Origin: Streptomyces violaceoruber
GTDB taxonomy: Bacteria; Actinomycetota; Actinomycetes; Streptomycetales; Streptomycetaceae
Direction: 5' to 3'
Length of the DNA stretch: 64,000 nt
Assembly: GCA_000720805.1 (NCBI GenBank)
Contig: JODI01000049.1
Coordinates: forward strand, 1-64,000
Shown here: positions 1 to 10,138 of the stretch, piece after piece
Layout of the letters: each line of letters starts with the position of its first letter
How positions within the stretch are numbered: position 1 is the first letter of the stretch
Position numbers and translations under genes: made by a program
Notes under the pieces: model-generated
What the model saw: only the letters and a program-made list of their open reading frames with translations
Told to the model about the DNA's origin: nothing
Database searches by the model: none

Positions 1-64
1 GCCGCAGGCACCACCGCCCGCCCCCCGTCGGCAGGCCCCACCGGCATCGCCCCCACCAGCAAGA

Positions 65-100
65 TTGACGAATCATGCAGAGGTCTGCATACTCATGCAT
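65..100 (+). promoter_or_regulatory. argG promoter with ARG-box-like operator
   Basis: A TTGACG -35 box (65-70) and a CATACT -10 box (88-93) are separated by exactly 17 bp. The spacer and -10 carry ATGCA (75-79), TGCAT (86-90) and ATGCAT (95-100), an inverted-repeat arrangement resembling the ArgR operators (ARG boxes) of Streptomyces arginine genes. An ArgR-arginine repressor bound here would cover the promoter. The 64 bases before it show no recognisable gene. Repression by ArgR is inferred. Confidence 0.7.
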
Positions 101-129
101 GACACCGCACGCACCGTGAGGAGAACCCC

Positions 130-1323
130 GTGACCGAGCGCGTCGTACTCGCCTACTCGGGCGGTCTGGACACCTCCGTCGCCATCGGCTGGATCGCCGA
201 GGAGACGGGCGCCGAGGTCATCGCCGTCGCGGTGGACGTCGGTCAGGGCGGCGAGGACCTGGACGTCATCCGCAAGCGCGCGCTCGCCTGCGGGGCCGTC
301 GAGGCCGAAGTGGCCGACGCCAAGGACGAGTTCGCCGACGAGTACTGTCTTCCGGCGATCAAGGCCAACGCCCTCTACATGGACCGCTACCCGCTGGTCT
401 CCGCGCTCTCCCGGCCGACGATCGTCAAGCACCTGGTCGCCGCAGCCCACAAGCACGGCGCCACCACCGTCGCTCACGGCTGTACCGGCAAGGGCAACGA
501 CCAGGTCCGTTTCGAGGCCGGCATCGTCGCCCTCGCCCCCGGCCTCAGGTGCATCGCCCCCGTCCGCGACTACGCGATGACCCGCGACAAGGCGATCGCG
601 TTCTGCGAGGCCAGGAACCTCCCGATCGCGACCTCCAAGAAGTCCCCGTACTCCATCGACCAGAACGTCTTCGGGCGTGCCGTCGAGACCGGCTTCCTCG
701 AGGACATCTGGAACGCCCCGATCGAGGACATCTACGAGTACACCCAGAACCCGGCCGTCCCGCGCGAGGCCGACGAGGTGGTCATCACCTTCAAGGAGGG
801 CGTCCCGGTCGCCGTCGACGGCCGGCCCGTCACCGTCCTGCAGGCCGTCCAGCAGCTCAACGAGCGTGCCGGCGCCCAGGGCGTCGGCCGGATCGACATG
901 GTCGAGGACCGCCTCGTCGGCATCAAGTCCCGCGAGGTGTACGAGGCCCCGGGCGCCATCGCGCTCATCACGGCCCACCAGGAGCTGGAGAACGTCACCG
1001 TCGAGCGTGAACTCGCCCGTTACAAGCGGCAGGTCGAGCAGCGCTGGGGCGAACTCGTCTACGACGGCCAGTGGTTCTCCCCGCTCAAGCGCGCCCTGGA
1101 CGGCTTCATCGACGAGGCCAACCAGCACGTCAACGGCGACATCCGGATGACCCTGCACGGCGGTCGCGCGGTGGTCACCGGCCGGCGCTCCGAGTCGTCG
1201 CTGTACGACTTCGACCTCGCCACCTACGACACCGGCGACACGTTCGACCAGGCCGCCGCCAAGGGCTTCATCGACATCTACGGCCTGTCGTCGAAGATCG
1301 CGGCCAAGCGGGACCTCGCGTAG
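130..1323 (+). CDS. argG: Argininosuccinate synthase
   Basis: This cytoplasmic enzyme condenses citrulline and aspartate with ATP to argininosuccinate, the penultimate step of arginine synthesis. The 397 residues match the usual family length. The PP-loop ATP pyrophosphatase motif AYSGGLDTS lies at residues 8-16, and the [14 protein letters not shown] motif (about residue 118) is typical of the citrulline/aspartate site. The GTG start has a GAGGAG ribosome site 6-7 bases upstream. An ARG-box promoter precedes it and argH follows after 129 bp, so the last two steps of arginine synthesis sit together. Nothing is missing. Confidence 0.97.
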   Translation: MTERVVLAYSGGLDTSVAIGWIAEETGAEVIAVAVDVGQGGEDLDVIRKRALACGAVEAEVADAKDEFADEYCLPAIKANALYMDRYPLVSALSRPTIVKHLVAAAHKHGATTVAHGCTGKGNDQVRFEAGIVALAPGLRCIAPVRDYAMTRDKAIAFCEARNLPIATSKKSPYSIDQNVFGRAVETGFLEDIWNAPIEDIYEYTQNPAVPREADEVVITFKEGVPVAVDGRPVTVLQAVQQLNERAGAQGVGRIDMVEDRLVGIKSREVYEAPGAIALITAHQELENVTVERELARYKRQVEQRWGELVYDGQWFSPLKRALDGFIDEANQHVNGDIRMTLHGGRAVVTGRRSESSLYDFDLATYDTGDTFDQAAAKGFIDIYGLSSKIAAKRDLA

Positions 1324-1350
1324 GCGATAGCGTGAACGCCGCCTCCCTGA

Positions 1351-2886
<1,536 letters not shown>

Positions 2887-3046
2887 CGGAGACGCCCGGT
2901 AAGGAGCGGGGGGAACGGCACCACAAGCCACGACGCACCGGCACCCGCACTCACCGCACCACCGCACGAACCGAGCTCCGAGGCGAAGGCCATCGCGGGT
3001 TACGTTGGTCGCAAGCCGTACCGGAGCCGACCGAACGGAGCCCGCG

Positions 3047-4018
3047 ATGCCCTTCGCCCGCCTCGCCTCAGCGACGACCCCGACCTGCCACCTCGGCCTC
3101 GGCCTCGCCGCAGTCGGCCGCCCCGGCTACATCAACCTCGGGCGGGATCGTGACCTCGGAGCCGATCGCGGCGTCGAGACCCTGCGCACGCGCACCCACG
3201 AACTCCTCGACGCCGCCTACGCCCAGGGCGTCCGCTACTTCGACGCGGCCCGCTCCTACGGCCGTTCGGAGGAGTTCCTCGCCGAGTGGCTCGGCGCCCG
3301 CCCCGGCATCGACGACGTCGTCGTCGGCAGCAAGTGGGGCTACACGTACACGGCCGACTGGAGCACCGACGCCGAGCAGCACGAGGTCAAGGACCACAGC
3401 GTGCCGACGTACCAGCGGCAGCGCGCCGAGACCGCCGCGCTGCTCGGCGACCGGCTCGACCTGTACCAGATCCACTCGGTGACCCCGGACAGCCCGGCCC
3501 TCACCGACAAGGAGCTCCACGCCAGGCTGGCGGAGGCCGCGGCCCAGGGAGTGAGCATCGGCTTCTCCACCAGCGGTCCCGCGCAGGCCGACGCCATCCG
3601 CGCCGCGCTCGCGGTCACGGTCGACGGCGAGCCCCTCTTCCGTACCGTCCAGTCCACGTTCAACGCGCTGGAGACCTCGGCCGGGCCCGCCCTCGCCGAG
3701 GCGTACGACGCCGGCCTCACGGTGATCGTGAAGGAGGGCATGGCCAACGGGCGCCTCGCCGGCCCGCAGGCGCCCGACGCCCTGAAGGCGGTGGCGGATG
3801 AGACCTCGCTCGGCTGCGACGCCGTCGCCCTCGCCCTGATCCTGCGCGAGCCCTGGGCCGGTGTCGTCCTCTCCGGTGCCGCCACCACCGGCCAGCTCGC
3901 CTCCAACCTGCACGCCGCGGCCGTCGACCTCGACGAGGACCAGACCGCCCGGCTCGCCACGCTGGTCGAGGACCCGCGCGCCTACTGGGAGCGGCGCGGC
4001 AGCCTGCCCTGGCACTGA
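3047..4018 (+). CDS. Aldo/keto reductase family protein
   Basis: A 323-residue predicted TIM-barrel oxidoreductase. Residues LLDAAYAQGVRYFDAARSYGRSEEFLAEWL match the family block that contains the catalytic Asp and Tyr (YFDAARSYG), and a DLYQIHS strand follows near residue 140. The C-terminal segment around LASNLHAAAVDLDEDQ matches the usual cofactor-side end of the barrel. It probably uses NAD(P)H; the substrate cannot be read from sequence. The ATG has CGGAG 7 bases upstream. It stands alone between argH and a divergently unrelated TetR/MFS pair, so context gives no substrate. Confidence 0.88.
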   Translation: MPFARLASATTPTCHLGLGLAAVGRPGYINLGRDRDLGADRGVETLRTRTHELLDAAYAQGVRYFDAARSYGRSEEFLAEWLGARPGIDDVVVGSKWGYTYTADWSTDAEQHEVKDHSVPTYQRQRAETAALLGDRLDLYQIHSVTPDSPALTDKELHARLAEAAAQGVSIGFSTSGPAQADAIRAALAVTVDGEPLFRTVQSTFNALETSAGPALAEAYDAGLTVIVKEGMANGRLAGPQAPDALKAVADETSLGCDAVALALILREPWAGVVLSGAATTGQLASNLHAAAVDLDEDQTARLATLVEDPRAYWERRGSLPWH

Positions 4019-4069
4019 GCGGCACAGCACGGAACTCGAAGCTCAACTGTGAGGCACGCATGCCCACAA

Positions 4070-4106
4070 TGAGACGTTGGTGTCTCACGTGGATTAGACT
4101 TGTCTC
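4070..4106 (+). promoter_or_regulatory. TetR-type operator and leaderless promoter
   Basis: A perfect inverted repeat TGAGAC-GTTGGT-GTCTCA (4070-4087) is followed by AGACTTGTCT (4096-4105), which repeats the same half-site. The -10 box TAGACT (4095-4100) lies inside the second site, and the ATG follows 6 bases later, with no Shine-Dalgarno sequence. The layout suggests that the TetR protein represses its own leaderless promoter and the exporter behind it. The operator is seen directly; the regulator that binds it is inferred. Confidence 0.75.
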
Positions 4107-4658
4107 ATGGCTGTCGATCGTGACCACGTGCTGCGCACCTCCGCGGCCCTGCTGACCCGCAAATCCACCGCGACCATGGACGAGGTCGCCAAGGCCGCCG
4201 GGATCAGCCGGGCCACGCTGCACCGGCACTTCGCCGGACGCGACGCGCTCGTACGGGCGCTGGAGGCGCTCTGCATCGCGGAGTGCGAGGCCGCACTGGA
4301 GTCCGCCCGGCTCGACGACGGGCCCGCGAGCGACGCCGTACGGCGCATGGTGCGCGAGATCGAACCCGCCGCCGGTCTGCTCGCCTTCCTCTACACGGAG
4401 AGCCAGCTGTTCGAGGGCGAGGAGCAGAACACCGGCTGGGCCCGGATCGACGACCGCATCGCCGCCGTGTTCCGGCGCGGCCAGCGCAGCGGTGAGTTCC
4501 GCATCGACCTCACCCCCGCCTGGCTCACCGAGGCGATCTACGGACTGGTCGCCTCCGGTGCCTGGGCGGTGTCCGAGGGCCGCGTGGCCGCCAAGGACTT
4601 CCATTTCATGATCGTCGAGTTGCTGCTCGGCGGAGCGCTACGGAGAGAGGAATCATGA
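4107..4658 (+). CDS. TetR-family transcriptional regulator
   Basis: A 183-residue regulator. Residues 20-55 (KSTATMDEVAKAAGISRATLHRHFAGRDALV) form the classical TetR helix-turn-helix; the remaining helical C-terminus would be the ligand-binding and dimer domain. It overlaps the following MFS gene by 4 bases, so the pair is one translationally coupled operon, and the ligand is probably a substrate of the exporter. The start has no ribosome site but has a -10 box 6 bases upstream. The palindrome over that promoter suggests autoregulation. Confidence 0.92.
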   Translation: MAVDRDHVLRTSAALLTRKSTATMDEVAKAAGISRATLHRHFAGRDALVRALEALCIAECEAALESARLDDGPASDAVRRMVREIEPAAGLLAFLYTESQLFEGEEQNTGWARIDDRIAAVFRRGQRSGEFRIDLTPAWLTEAIYGLVASGAWAVSEGRVAAKDFHFMIVELLLGGALRREES

Positions 4659-6220
4659 CCAGCACCCTGCAGCCGGCGACCACGACCGAGGCGGTGAAGC
4701 GCCCGGGCCGTTGGCTCGCGCTGTCCGTCCTCGTGCTCGCCGTGCTGCTGGTGGCCGTCGACGCGACCGTCCTCGGTCTCGCGACCCCCTACATCAGTGA
4801 GGATCTCAAGCCCACCGGCACCCAGCTCCTGTGGATCGGCGACGTCTACTCCTTCGTCATCGCCGGCCTGCTCGTCTCCATGGGCAGCCTCGGCGACCGC
4901 ATCGGCCGCAAGCGGATCCTGCTCGTCGGCGCCACCGCGTTCGGAGCGGTCTCCGTCCTCAACGCCTATGCCACGACACCCGAGATGATGATCGTCGCCC
5001 GCGCCCTGCTCGGCGTCGCCGGCGCGACCCTGATGCCCGCCACCCTCGCCCTCATCCGCAACCTCTTCCACGACCGGCGCGAACGCAGCCTGGCGCTGGG
5101 CATCTGGGGCGCGACCGCCTCCGCCGGTACCGCCGTCGGCCCGATCGTCGGCGGCTTCCTGCTGGAACACTTCTGGTGGGGCTCGGTCTTCCTGATCAAC
5201 CTGCCGGTGATGGCGGTCCTGGTCCTCGTCGGCATCAAGCTGCTGCCCGAGTCGCGGAACCCGCGTCCCGGTCCCTGGGACATGCGCAGTGTCGTCCTGT
5301 CGCTGGCCGGCGTGATCGGTGTCGTGTACGCCGTCAAGGATGCGGCCACGCACGGCATCACCTGGGAGGTCCTCGCCGCGGCCCTGCTCGGCGCGGGGGC
5401 GCTGTACGGCTTCGTACGCCGCCAACTCGCCCTCCCGGCACCGCTGCTGGACATGCGGCTGTTCCGCAACCGCGGCTTCAGCGGCGCGGTCCTGGCCGAC
5501 CTGCTCACCATCCTCGGACTGTCGGGCCTGGTGTTCTTCCTCTCCCAGTACCTGCAGCTCGTGCAGGGCAGGCAGCCGTTCGAGGCGGGCCTCGCCGAAC
5601 TGCCCGCCGCCGTCGGCGCGGTGGCGTCCGGTCTGGTCGCCGGTACGGTCGCCCGGCGCTTCTCGGTACGGTCCGTCGTCTCCGCCGGTCTCGCCGCCGT
5701 CGGCCTGGCCCTGGCCTCGCTCACCGTCATCGGCCAGTCCACGGGCTACCCCCTGCTGGGAGCCGCGCTGCTGGTCGTGGGCGTGGGCGCGGGCTTTTCG
5801 TTCACCGTGACGGCCGACGTGATCCTCGGATCGGTGCCCAAGGAGCAGGCGGGCGCGGCGTCCGCGGTGTCGGAGACGGCGTACGAACTGGGCGCGGCCC
5901 TCGGAATCGCCGTACTCGGCTCCATCGTGACCGGCGTCTACCGCGACTTCACCGGCCCGGCGGGCACTCCGCCGCAGGCCCACGAGTCGCTGGGCGGCGC
6001 GGTGGAGGCGGCGGCGACCCTGCCCGCGCAGACGTCCGAGGCGCTGTTGGACGCGGCCCGGCAGTCCTTCGTCGACGGTCTCGCACTCGCGGCGGGCGCG
6101 GGCGCCGCGGTGCTGCTCGTGGCGGCGGTGGCGGCCTGGTTCATGCTCCGGGGACAACGGCTCGACGGCGGGCGCCAGGATCCTGGGGTTCACGTCCCCG
6201 CCCCCCGGGGGGACCAGTGA
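4655..6220 (+). CDS. MFS drug exporter, DHA2 (EmrB/QacA) type
   Basis: A 521-residue integral membrane proton-antiport exporter with about 14 predicted hydrophobic segments. Motif A (GSLGDRIGRKRILL, about residue 72) follows TM2, and the TM1 motif VLLVAVDATVLGLATPYISEDL is characteristic of the EmrB/QacA branch. The PESRNPRPGPWD loop and the 14-TM length support DHA2 rather than the 12-TM group. It starts inside the tetR stop (ATGA overlap) with GAGAGG upstream. Expected to export a toxic compound or antibiotic sensed by the upstream regulator; the compound is unknown. Confidence 0.93.
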   Translation: MTSTLQPATTTEAVKRPGRWLALSVLVLAVLLVAVDATVLGLATPYISEDLKPTGTQLLWIGDVYSFVIAGLLVSMGSLGDRIGRKRILLVGATAFGAVSVLNAYATTPEMMIVARALLGVAGATLMPATLALIRNLFHDRRERSLALGIWGATASAGTAVGPIVGGFLLEHFWWGSVFLINLPVMAVLVLVGIKLLPESRNPRPGPWDMRSVVLSLAGVIGVVYAVKDAATHGITWEVLAAALLGAGALYGFVRRQLALPAPLLDMRLFRNRGFSGAVLADLLTILGLSGLVFFLSQYLQLVQGRQPFEAGLAELPAAVGAVASGLVAGTVARRFSVRSVVSAGLAAVGLALASLTVIGQSTGYPLLGAALLVVGVGAGFSFTVTADVILGSVPKEQAGAASAVSETAYELGAALGIAVLGSIVTGVYRDFTGPAGTPPQAHESLGGAVEAAATLPAQTSEALLDAARQSFVDGLALAAGAGAAVLLVAAVAAWFMLRGQRLDGGRQDPGVHVPAPRGDQ

Positions 6221-6227
6221 CACACGA

Positions 6228-6258
6228 ACGGCGGGCCGCCGGAAGAGCGGCCCGCCGT
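6228..6258 (+). terminator. Terminator after the MFS gene
   Basis: A perfect 12-bp stem, ACGGCGGGCCGC (6228-6239) pairing with 6247-6258, with a 7-base loop, starts 8 bases after the exporter stop. No T-run follows, as is common in Streptomyces. It can also serve the convergent acyltransferase. Confidence 0.8.
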
Positions 6259-6322
6259 ACGAACCGTCCAGCCGGACGGCCCGGTACATCCCGAAACGGC
6301 CGTGTCGAAGCTCCGCGGCTTC

Positions 6323-7057
6323 TTACGCCGCCTTGGCCTTGGTGGCGTACATGTCCACGTACTCCTGCCCGGACAGCCGCATGACCTCGGCCATCACGGA
6401 GTCGGTCACCGCTCGCAGGACGTACCGGTCGCGGTCCATGCCCTCGTACCGGGAGAACTCCATCGCCTCGCCGAAGCGGACCGTGACCCGGCCGGGGCGC
6501 GGCATGCCGGAGCCGCCGGGCTGGATCTTGTCCGTGCCGATGATGGCGAACGGCACGACGGGCGCACCGGTCATCATGGCCAGCCGGGCGATGCCCGTAC
6601 GGCCCCGGTAGAGCCGGCCGTCGGGGGAGCGCGTGCCCTCCGGGTAGATGCTGAAGACCTTGCCCTCCTCCAGCACCCGGCGTCCCGTCATCAGCGCCGC
6701 GACACCGCCGCGGCCACCGTCCCGGTCGACCGGGATCATGCCGCAGCCCGTGAAGAACCAGGCCATCAGGCGGCCCTTGACGCCCTTGCCGGTGACGTAC
6801 TCGTCCTTGCCGATGAAGAAGACCTGACGGTCGCAGAAGAGCGGCATGATCATCGAGTCGATGAACGTGAGGTGGTTCCCGGCCAGGATCACCGGACCCT
6901 CGCCGGGGATGTGCTCCGCGCCTTCCACCCGTGGGCGGAACATCAGGCGCATGATCGGTCCGAGCACTGCCTTGATGAGTGCGAAGCGGGACAACGGGCC
7001 CTCCGGTGTCAAGAGAACGGCCAGGGAATCTGTATGAGTCTGTGCAGGTGAGGACAT
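6323..7057 (-). CDS. 1-acylglycerol-3-phosphate acyltransferase family protein (PlsC-like)
   Basis: Predicted membrane-associated acyltransferase of 244 residues in the PlsC/LPLAT family, moving an acyl group to lysophosphatidate or a related acceptor. The catalytic block AGNHLTFIDSM (HX4D) lies near residue 77 and the acceptor-binding block YPEGTRSPDG near residue 138. The hydrophobic stretch around GRLMAWFFTGCGMIPVDR fits monotopic membrane binding. It is transcribed away from the glycerophosphodiesterase gene, sharing a 304-bp intergenic region. Phosphate-linked lipid turnover is a plausible common theme but is inferred. Confidence 0.9.
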   Translation of the reverse strand: MSSPAQTHTDSLAVLLTPEGPLSRFALIKAVLGPIMRLMFRPRVEGAEHIPGEGPVILAGNHLTFIDSMIMPLFCDRQVFFIGKDEYVTGKGVKGRLMAWFFTGCGMIPVDRDGGRGGVAALMTGRRVLEEGKVFSIYPEGTRSPDGRLYRGRTGIARLAMMTGAPVVPFAIIGTDKIQPGGSGMPRPGRVTVRFGEAMEFSRYEGMDRDRYVLRAVTDSVMAEVMRLSGQEYVDMYATKAKAA

Positions 7058-7097
7058 TACTCGCGGTTCAGTGACTCGCGCACATCGGGCACACGGG

Positions 7098-7141
7098 GTT
7101 CACCGAGGTCTTACGCGCTGTTGACGCTCGTTCACCTGCGG
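7098..7141 (+). promoter_or_regulatory. PHO box (PhoP direct repeats) upstream of glycerophosphodiesterase
   Basis: GTTCACCGAGG (7098-7108), GTTGACGCTCG (7120-7130) and GTTCACCTGCG (7130-7140) follow the 11-nt direct-repeat pattern with GTTCACC core that PhoP binds in Streptomyces phosphate-regulated genes. The repeat lies between the divergent acyltransferase (6323-7057) and glycerophosphodiesterase (7362-8570) genes and could control either. The rest of the 304-bp gap (7058-7361) holds no convincing ORF. Confidence 0.68.
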
Positions 7142-7361
7142 GGGCCTCGCGTTGCCCGGCGGAAACCCGCCCGGAACGATGTGACGCAGGTCGCGTACCC
7201 CGGCGTCCCCGCATGAAGCCGACGGAGCATCAGACAACTGTTCCCATCGATCCCATGCGACATCCCGTGTCACCCACGTGTTCCGCCGCGGGTCTCCCGC
7301 CCGCCATGTGCGCCCACCTACGATCGGCGCGCATCACGAGCCGACGTCAGGGAGAGCGCTC

Positions 7362-8570
7362 ATGGCACCGCAGGAGTCGCAGCACGAGTCCACCAAGTCC
7401 ACCAAGTCCACCGGTCCCACCGAGGCCGCCGAGCAGGGGCGGACGGGACGCCGGGCGCTCCTCGGCGCCGCGGTGCTCGGCGCGGGAGGAGCGGCCCTCG
7501 GACTGTCCGGCACCGCGAGAGCGGCGGGCGCGGGACACGGCGGCGGTCTGAAGACCCTGCCCGTACCCACGGTCATCGGCCACCGGGGCGCCAGCGGCTA
7601 TCGCCCCGAACACACCTTCGGCTCCTACCAGCTGGCCCTCGACCTGGGCGCCGACATCGTGGAGGCCGGTGACCTCGTCCCCACGAAGGACGGCCACCTC
7701 GTCTGCCGTCACGAGCCGGAGATCGGCGGTACCACAGACGTCGCGAACCACCCCGAGTTCGCCGGCCGCAAGACCACCAAGGTCCTCGACGGCGTCTCCA
7801 CCACCGGCTGGTTCACCGAGGACTTCACGCTCGCCGAGCTGAAGACGCTGCGCGCGATCGAACGCATCCCGGCCAACCGTCCGCACAACACCCTCTACGA
7901 CGGCCGCTGGCAGATCCCCACCTTCGAAGAGGTCCTGAAGTGGCAGGACGAGCAGACCCGCAAGCGCGGCAGGCAGGTCTGGATCTACCCGGAGACCAAG
8001 CACCCCACCTACTTCCGCAAGCTGGGCCTGGGCCTGGAGGAGCGGGTCGCCAAGCTGCTGCGCAAGTACGGCAAGGACAAGCGGAACTCGCCGGTCATCC
8101 TGCAGTCCTTCGAACCCACCAGCATCCAGCGCCTGAACAAGCTCGTCGACAACCCGCTGGTGGTGCTGCTGTCCGCCGCGAACAGCCGTCCCTGGGACTT
8201 CGTCGAGTCCGGTGACCCGCGTACGACCGCCGACCTCATCACCCGCAAGGGCCTGAGGGAGATCGCCGGCTACGCCCAGGGCATCGGCCCGACCCTGGAC
8301 CTGGTCATCCCGAAGGACGCCGCCGGAAAGCTCACCACCCCGACCACCCTGGTGAAGGACGCCCACGCCGTCGGCCTGGTGCTGCACCCCTACACCATGC
8401 GCAACGAGAACCCCTTCCTGCCGGCCGAGTTCCGCAAGGGGACGGACGCCGACGCCTATGGCGACGCCTTCGGCGCCTTCCAGATCTACTTCGCCACCGG
8501 CATCGACGGCGTCTTCACCGACAACCCGGACACCGGCCTGCTGGCCCGCCAGGACTTCGTCAACCGCTGA
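7362..8570 (+). CDS. glpQ: Secreted glycerophosphodiester phosphodiesterase
   Basis: It hydrolyses glycerophosphodiesters (or teichoic-acid-like polymers) to glycerol 3-phosphate and an alcohol. The 402-residue product opens with a Tat signal (RTGRRALLG, then a hydrophobic run and an AxA cleavage site near residue 50), so it acts outside the cell. The catalytic core starts at VIGHRGASGYRPEHT (first His-Arg pair); VEAGDLVPTKDGHLVCRHEP carries the metal-binding Glu/Asp and second His. ATG 7362 has AGGGAGAG upstream. The PHO box upstream suggests PhoP control under phosphate starvation, fitting phosphate scavenging. A 12-bp terminator follows. Confidence 0.94.
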   Translation: MAPQESQHESTKSTKSTGPTEAAEQGRTGRRALLGAAVLGAGGAALGLSGTARAAGAGHGGGLKTLPVPTVIGHRGASGYRPEHTFGSYQLALDLGADIVEAGDLVPTKDGHLVCRHEPEIGGTTDVANHPEFAGRKTTKVLDGVSTTGWFTEDFTLAELKTLRAIERIPANRPHNTLYDGRWQIPTFEEVLKWQDEQTRKRGRQVWIYPETKHPTYFRKLGLGLEERVAKLLRKYGKDKRNSPVILQSFEPTSIQRLNKLVDNPLVVLLSAANSRPWDFVESGDPRTTADLITRKGLREIAGYAQGIGPTLDLVIPKDAAGKLTTPTTLVKDAHAVGLVLHPYTMRNENPFLPAEFRKGTDADAYGDAFGAFQIYFATGIDGVFTDNPDTGLLARQDFVNR

Positions 8571-8598
8571 GCCACCGGCCCCGGTTGGGGTGACATCC

Positions 8599-8630
8599 GG
8601 CGGCCCGGGCAACCCGGAGCCCGGGCCGCC
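8599..8630 (+). terminator. Terminator after glpQ
   Basis: A perfect 12-bp stem, GGCGGCCCGGGC (8599-8610) pairing with 8619-8630, with an 8-base loop, lies 29 bp after the glpQ stop. Confidence 0.8.
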
Positions 8631-8644
8631 GCGTCGCCCTGAAT

Positions 8645-9151
8645 ATGACGCACGACCTGCTCACCACCCTGCGCCCCTTACTCACCGCCGAGGCCTCCGC
8701 GGAGGCACATGCCACCGGAACGGAGCCCGGCGACCTGGAGCAGGCGGTCTGGCTCCGCCTCCTGGAGCGCCTCGACGCCCAGGACCCGCCCCTCGACCCG
8801 CACGGCTGGCTCCGCCGTGCCGTCCGCTCGGAGTCCCGCCGCACCCGCCGTACGAACCGTCTCGAACGGCCGTACGGCATCGAACCGGCTGACGACGGGA
8901 ACCGCACTCCCGAACAGCTCGCCCTCGCCGCCTCCCGCCGCCGCGCCCTGCACGACGCCGTGCGCCGGCTGCCCGGCCGCTGCCCCCGTCTCATGGAGGC
9001 GCTTCTGTCGCCGCGGGACCTCACCTATCGCGAGATCGCGGGGGAGTTGGGTATCTCACAGGGCAGTCTCGGCCCGGAACGTTCCAGATGTCTGGGATGT
9101 CTTCGTCGATTGCTCACACCGGAGGTTGCGGCCCGCGGAGGGCGGGGATAG
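8645..9151 (+). CDS. Sigma-70/ECF-like protein
   Basis: A 168-residue protein with two sigma-like parts. Residues about 28-65 (DLEQAVWLRLLER ... GWLRRAVRSESRRTRR) resemble region 2, and residues about 102-160 (LHDAVRRLPGRCPRLMEALLS, LTYREIAGELGISQGSLGPERSRCL) resemble the region 4 helix-turn-helix. The region 2 aromatic/acidic promoter-melting block is shorter than in classical ECF factors. No anti-sigma gene adjoins it; the next gene is an acetyltransferase 45 bp downstream. Either a divergent ECF sigma factor or a sigma-like DNA-binding protein; no target promoter is visible. Confidence 0.75.
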   Translation: MTHDLLTTLRPLLTAEASAEAHATGTEPGDLEQAVWLRLLERLDAQDPPLDPHGWLRRAVRSESRRTRRTNRLERPYGIEPADDGNRTPEQLALAASRRRALHDAVRRLPGRCPRLMEALLSPRDLTYREIAGELGISQGSLGPERSRCLGCLRRLLTPEVAARGGRG

Positions 9152-9196
9152 GAGTGAGGGACAACAGGCGATCAGGTGAGCGGGAGGCATGCGCAC

Positions 9197-9694
9197 ATGG
9201 GCATGAGCGTGACCATCTCTGCGGCGACCGCGCAGGACGCGGAGCAGATCTTCAGGTTGCAGTACCTGTGCTTCCAGAGTGAGGCGGCGCTGTACGGCAA
9301 CTACCGCATCGACCCGCTCGTCCAGACCTTGGACTCGGTCCGCGAGGAGCTCGCCGCCGACTGCGTCTTCGTGGCCCGGCTCGGCGACGAGGTGGTCGGC
9401 TCGGTCCGCGGCCGCGTCACCGAGGACGGCTCGGCCGCCATCGGCAAGCTCTGCGTCCACCCCCGCCTCCAGGGCCACGGCATCGGCGCACGGCTGCTGC
9501 GTGCGGCGGAGTCGGCCCTGGCGGAGGAGCGCGGCGCCAAGAAGTTCCGCCTCTTCACGGGCCACCGCAGCGAGGGCAACCTGCGCCTGTACCGCCGCGT
9601 GGGCTACGAGACGGTGGGCACGTCGAAGGGCGCGGACGGAGTCGAGATGATCGTCCTGGAGAAGCACGCGGGCGCGTACGCGGCCACCGCCTGA
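9197..9694 (+). CDS. GNAT family N-acetyltransferase
   Basis: A 165-residue acetyl-CoA-dependent acetyltransferase. The acetyl-CoA pyrophosphate loop appears as LCVHPRLQGHGIGARLLRAAE (Q/RxxGxG/A motif, about residue 94), followed by the FRLFTGHRSEGNLRLYRRVGYETVG segment that ends the GNAT fold. ATG 9197 is preferred to the in-frame GTG at 9176 because GGGAGG (9182-9187) lies 9 bases before it. Substrate unknown. It follows the sigma-like gene on the same strand and converges on a membrane-protein pair. Confidence 0.88.
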   Translation: MGMSVTISAATAQDAEQIFRLQYLCFQSEAALYGNYRIDPLVQTLDSVREELAADCVFVARLGDEVVGSVRGRVTEDGSAAIGKLCVHPRLQGHGIGARLLRAAESALAEERGAKKFRLFTGHRSEGNLRLYRRVGYETVGTSKGADGVEMIVLEKHAGAYAATA

Positions 9695-9720
9695 GAGGCG
9701 CCGGGGTACCTGGCTCGGGT

Positions 9721-10137
9721 CTACTCGGTGCGTGCCCTGCGCAGCCAGTAGATGGCCGACACGGGCAGCAGCACCGGGATGAACAGGTACCCCATGCCGT
9801 AGTCGGACCAGACGGTCGCGTCGGGGAACGCCGAGCGATCCACGAGTGTCCAGGTGCCGACGGTCAGTACGCCCACCAGCTCGGCGGCACAGCACACCAG
9901 CGCCGCCCTGCGCGCCGTCTCCCCGCCGCGCACCAGCGTGTACGTGATGAACCCGTAGACCACACCCGCGACCGCCGACAACGCGTACGCGAGCGGCGCC
10001 CGGTCGAACTCGGTCGCGATCTGGTAGACGGACCGCGACACCGCCCCGACCACCATCACGCCGTACAGCCACACCAGCAGCGTGCCCGGCCCGCTGATCA
10101 GTCGAGACCTGGTCCGCTTCCGCTCCGCCACGGCCAC
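9721..10137 (-). CDS. DUF3817-like integral membrane protein
   Basis: About 138 residues with four hydrophobic segments (LLVWLYGVMVVGAV, ALSAVAGVVYGFITYTLV, ALVCCAAELVGVLTVGTWTLV and YLFIPVLLPVSAIYWL), resembling the small DUF3817 membrane family. The GTG at 10137 is chosen because the upstream membrane gene stops one base before it and GAGG sits just upstream; an ATG at 10158 would overlap that gene by 20 bases. It is the second gene of a two-gene operon. Function unknown. Confidence 0.75.
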   Translation of the reverse strand: MAVAERKRTRSRLISGPGTLLVWLYGVMVVGAVSRSVYQIATEFDRAPLAYALSAVAGVVYGFITYTLVRGGETARRAALVCCAAELVGVLTVGTWTLVDRSAFPDATVWSDYGMGYLFIPVLLPVSAIYWLRRARTE

Positions 10138-10138
10138 C

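Noticed and set aside
4831-6384. A 517-codon plus-strand frame over the MFS gene
   Set aside because: Arg/Pro-rich shadow of the MFS transporter, which has clear family motifs.
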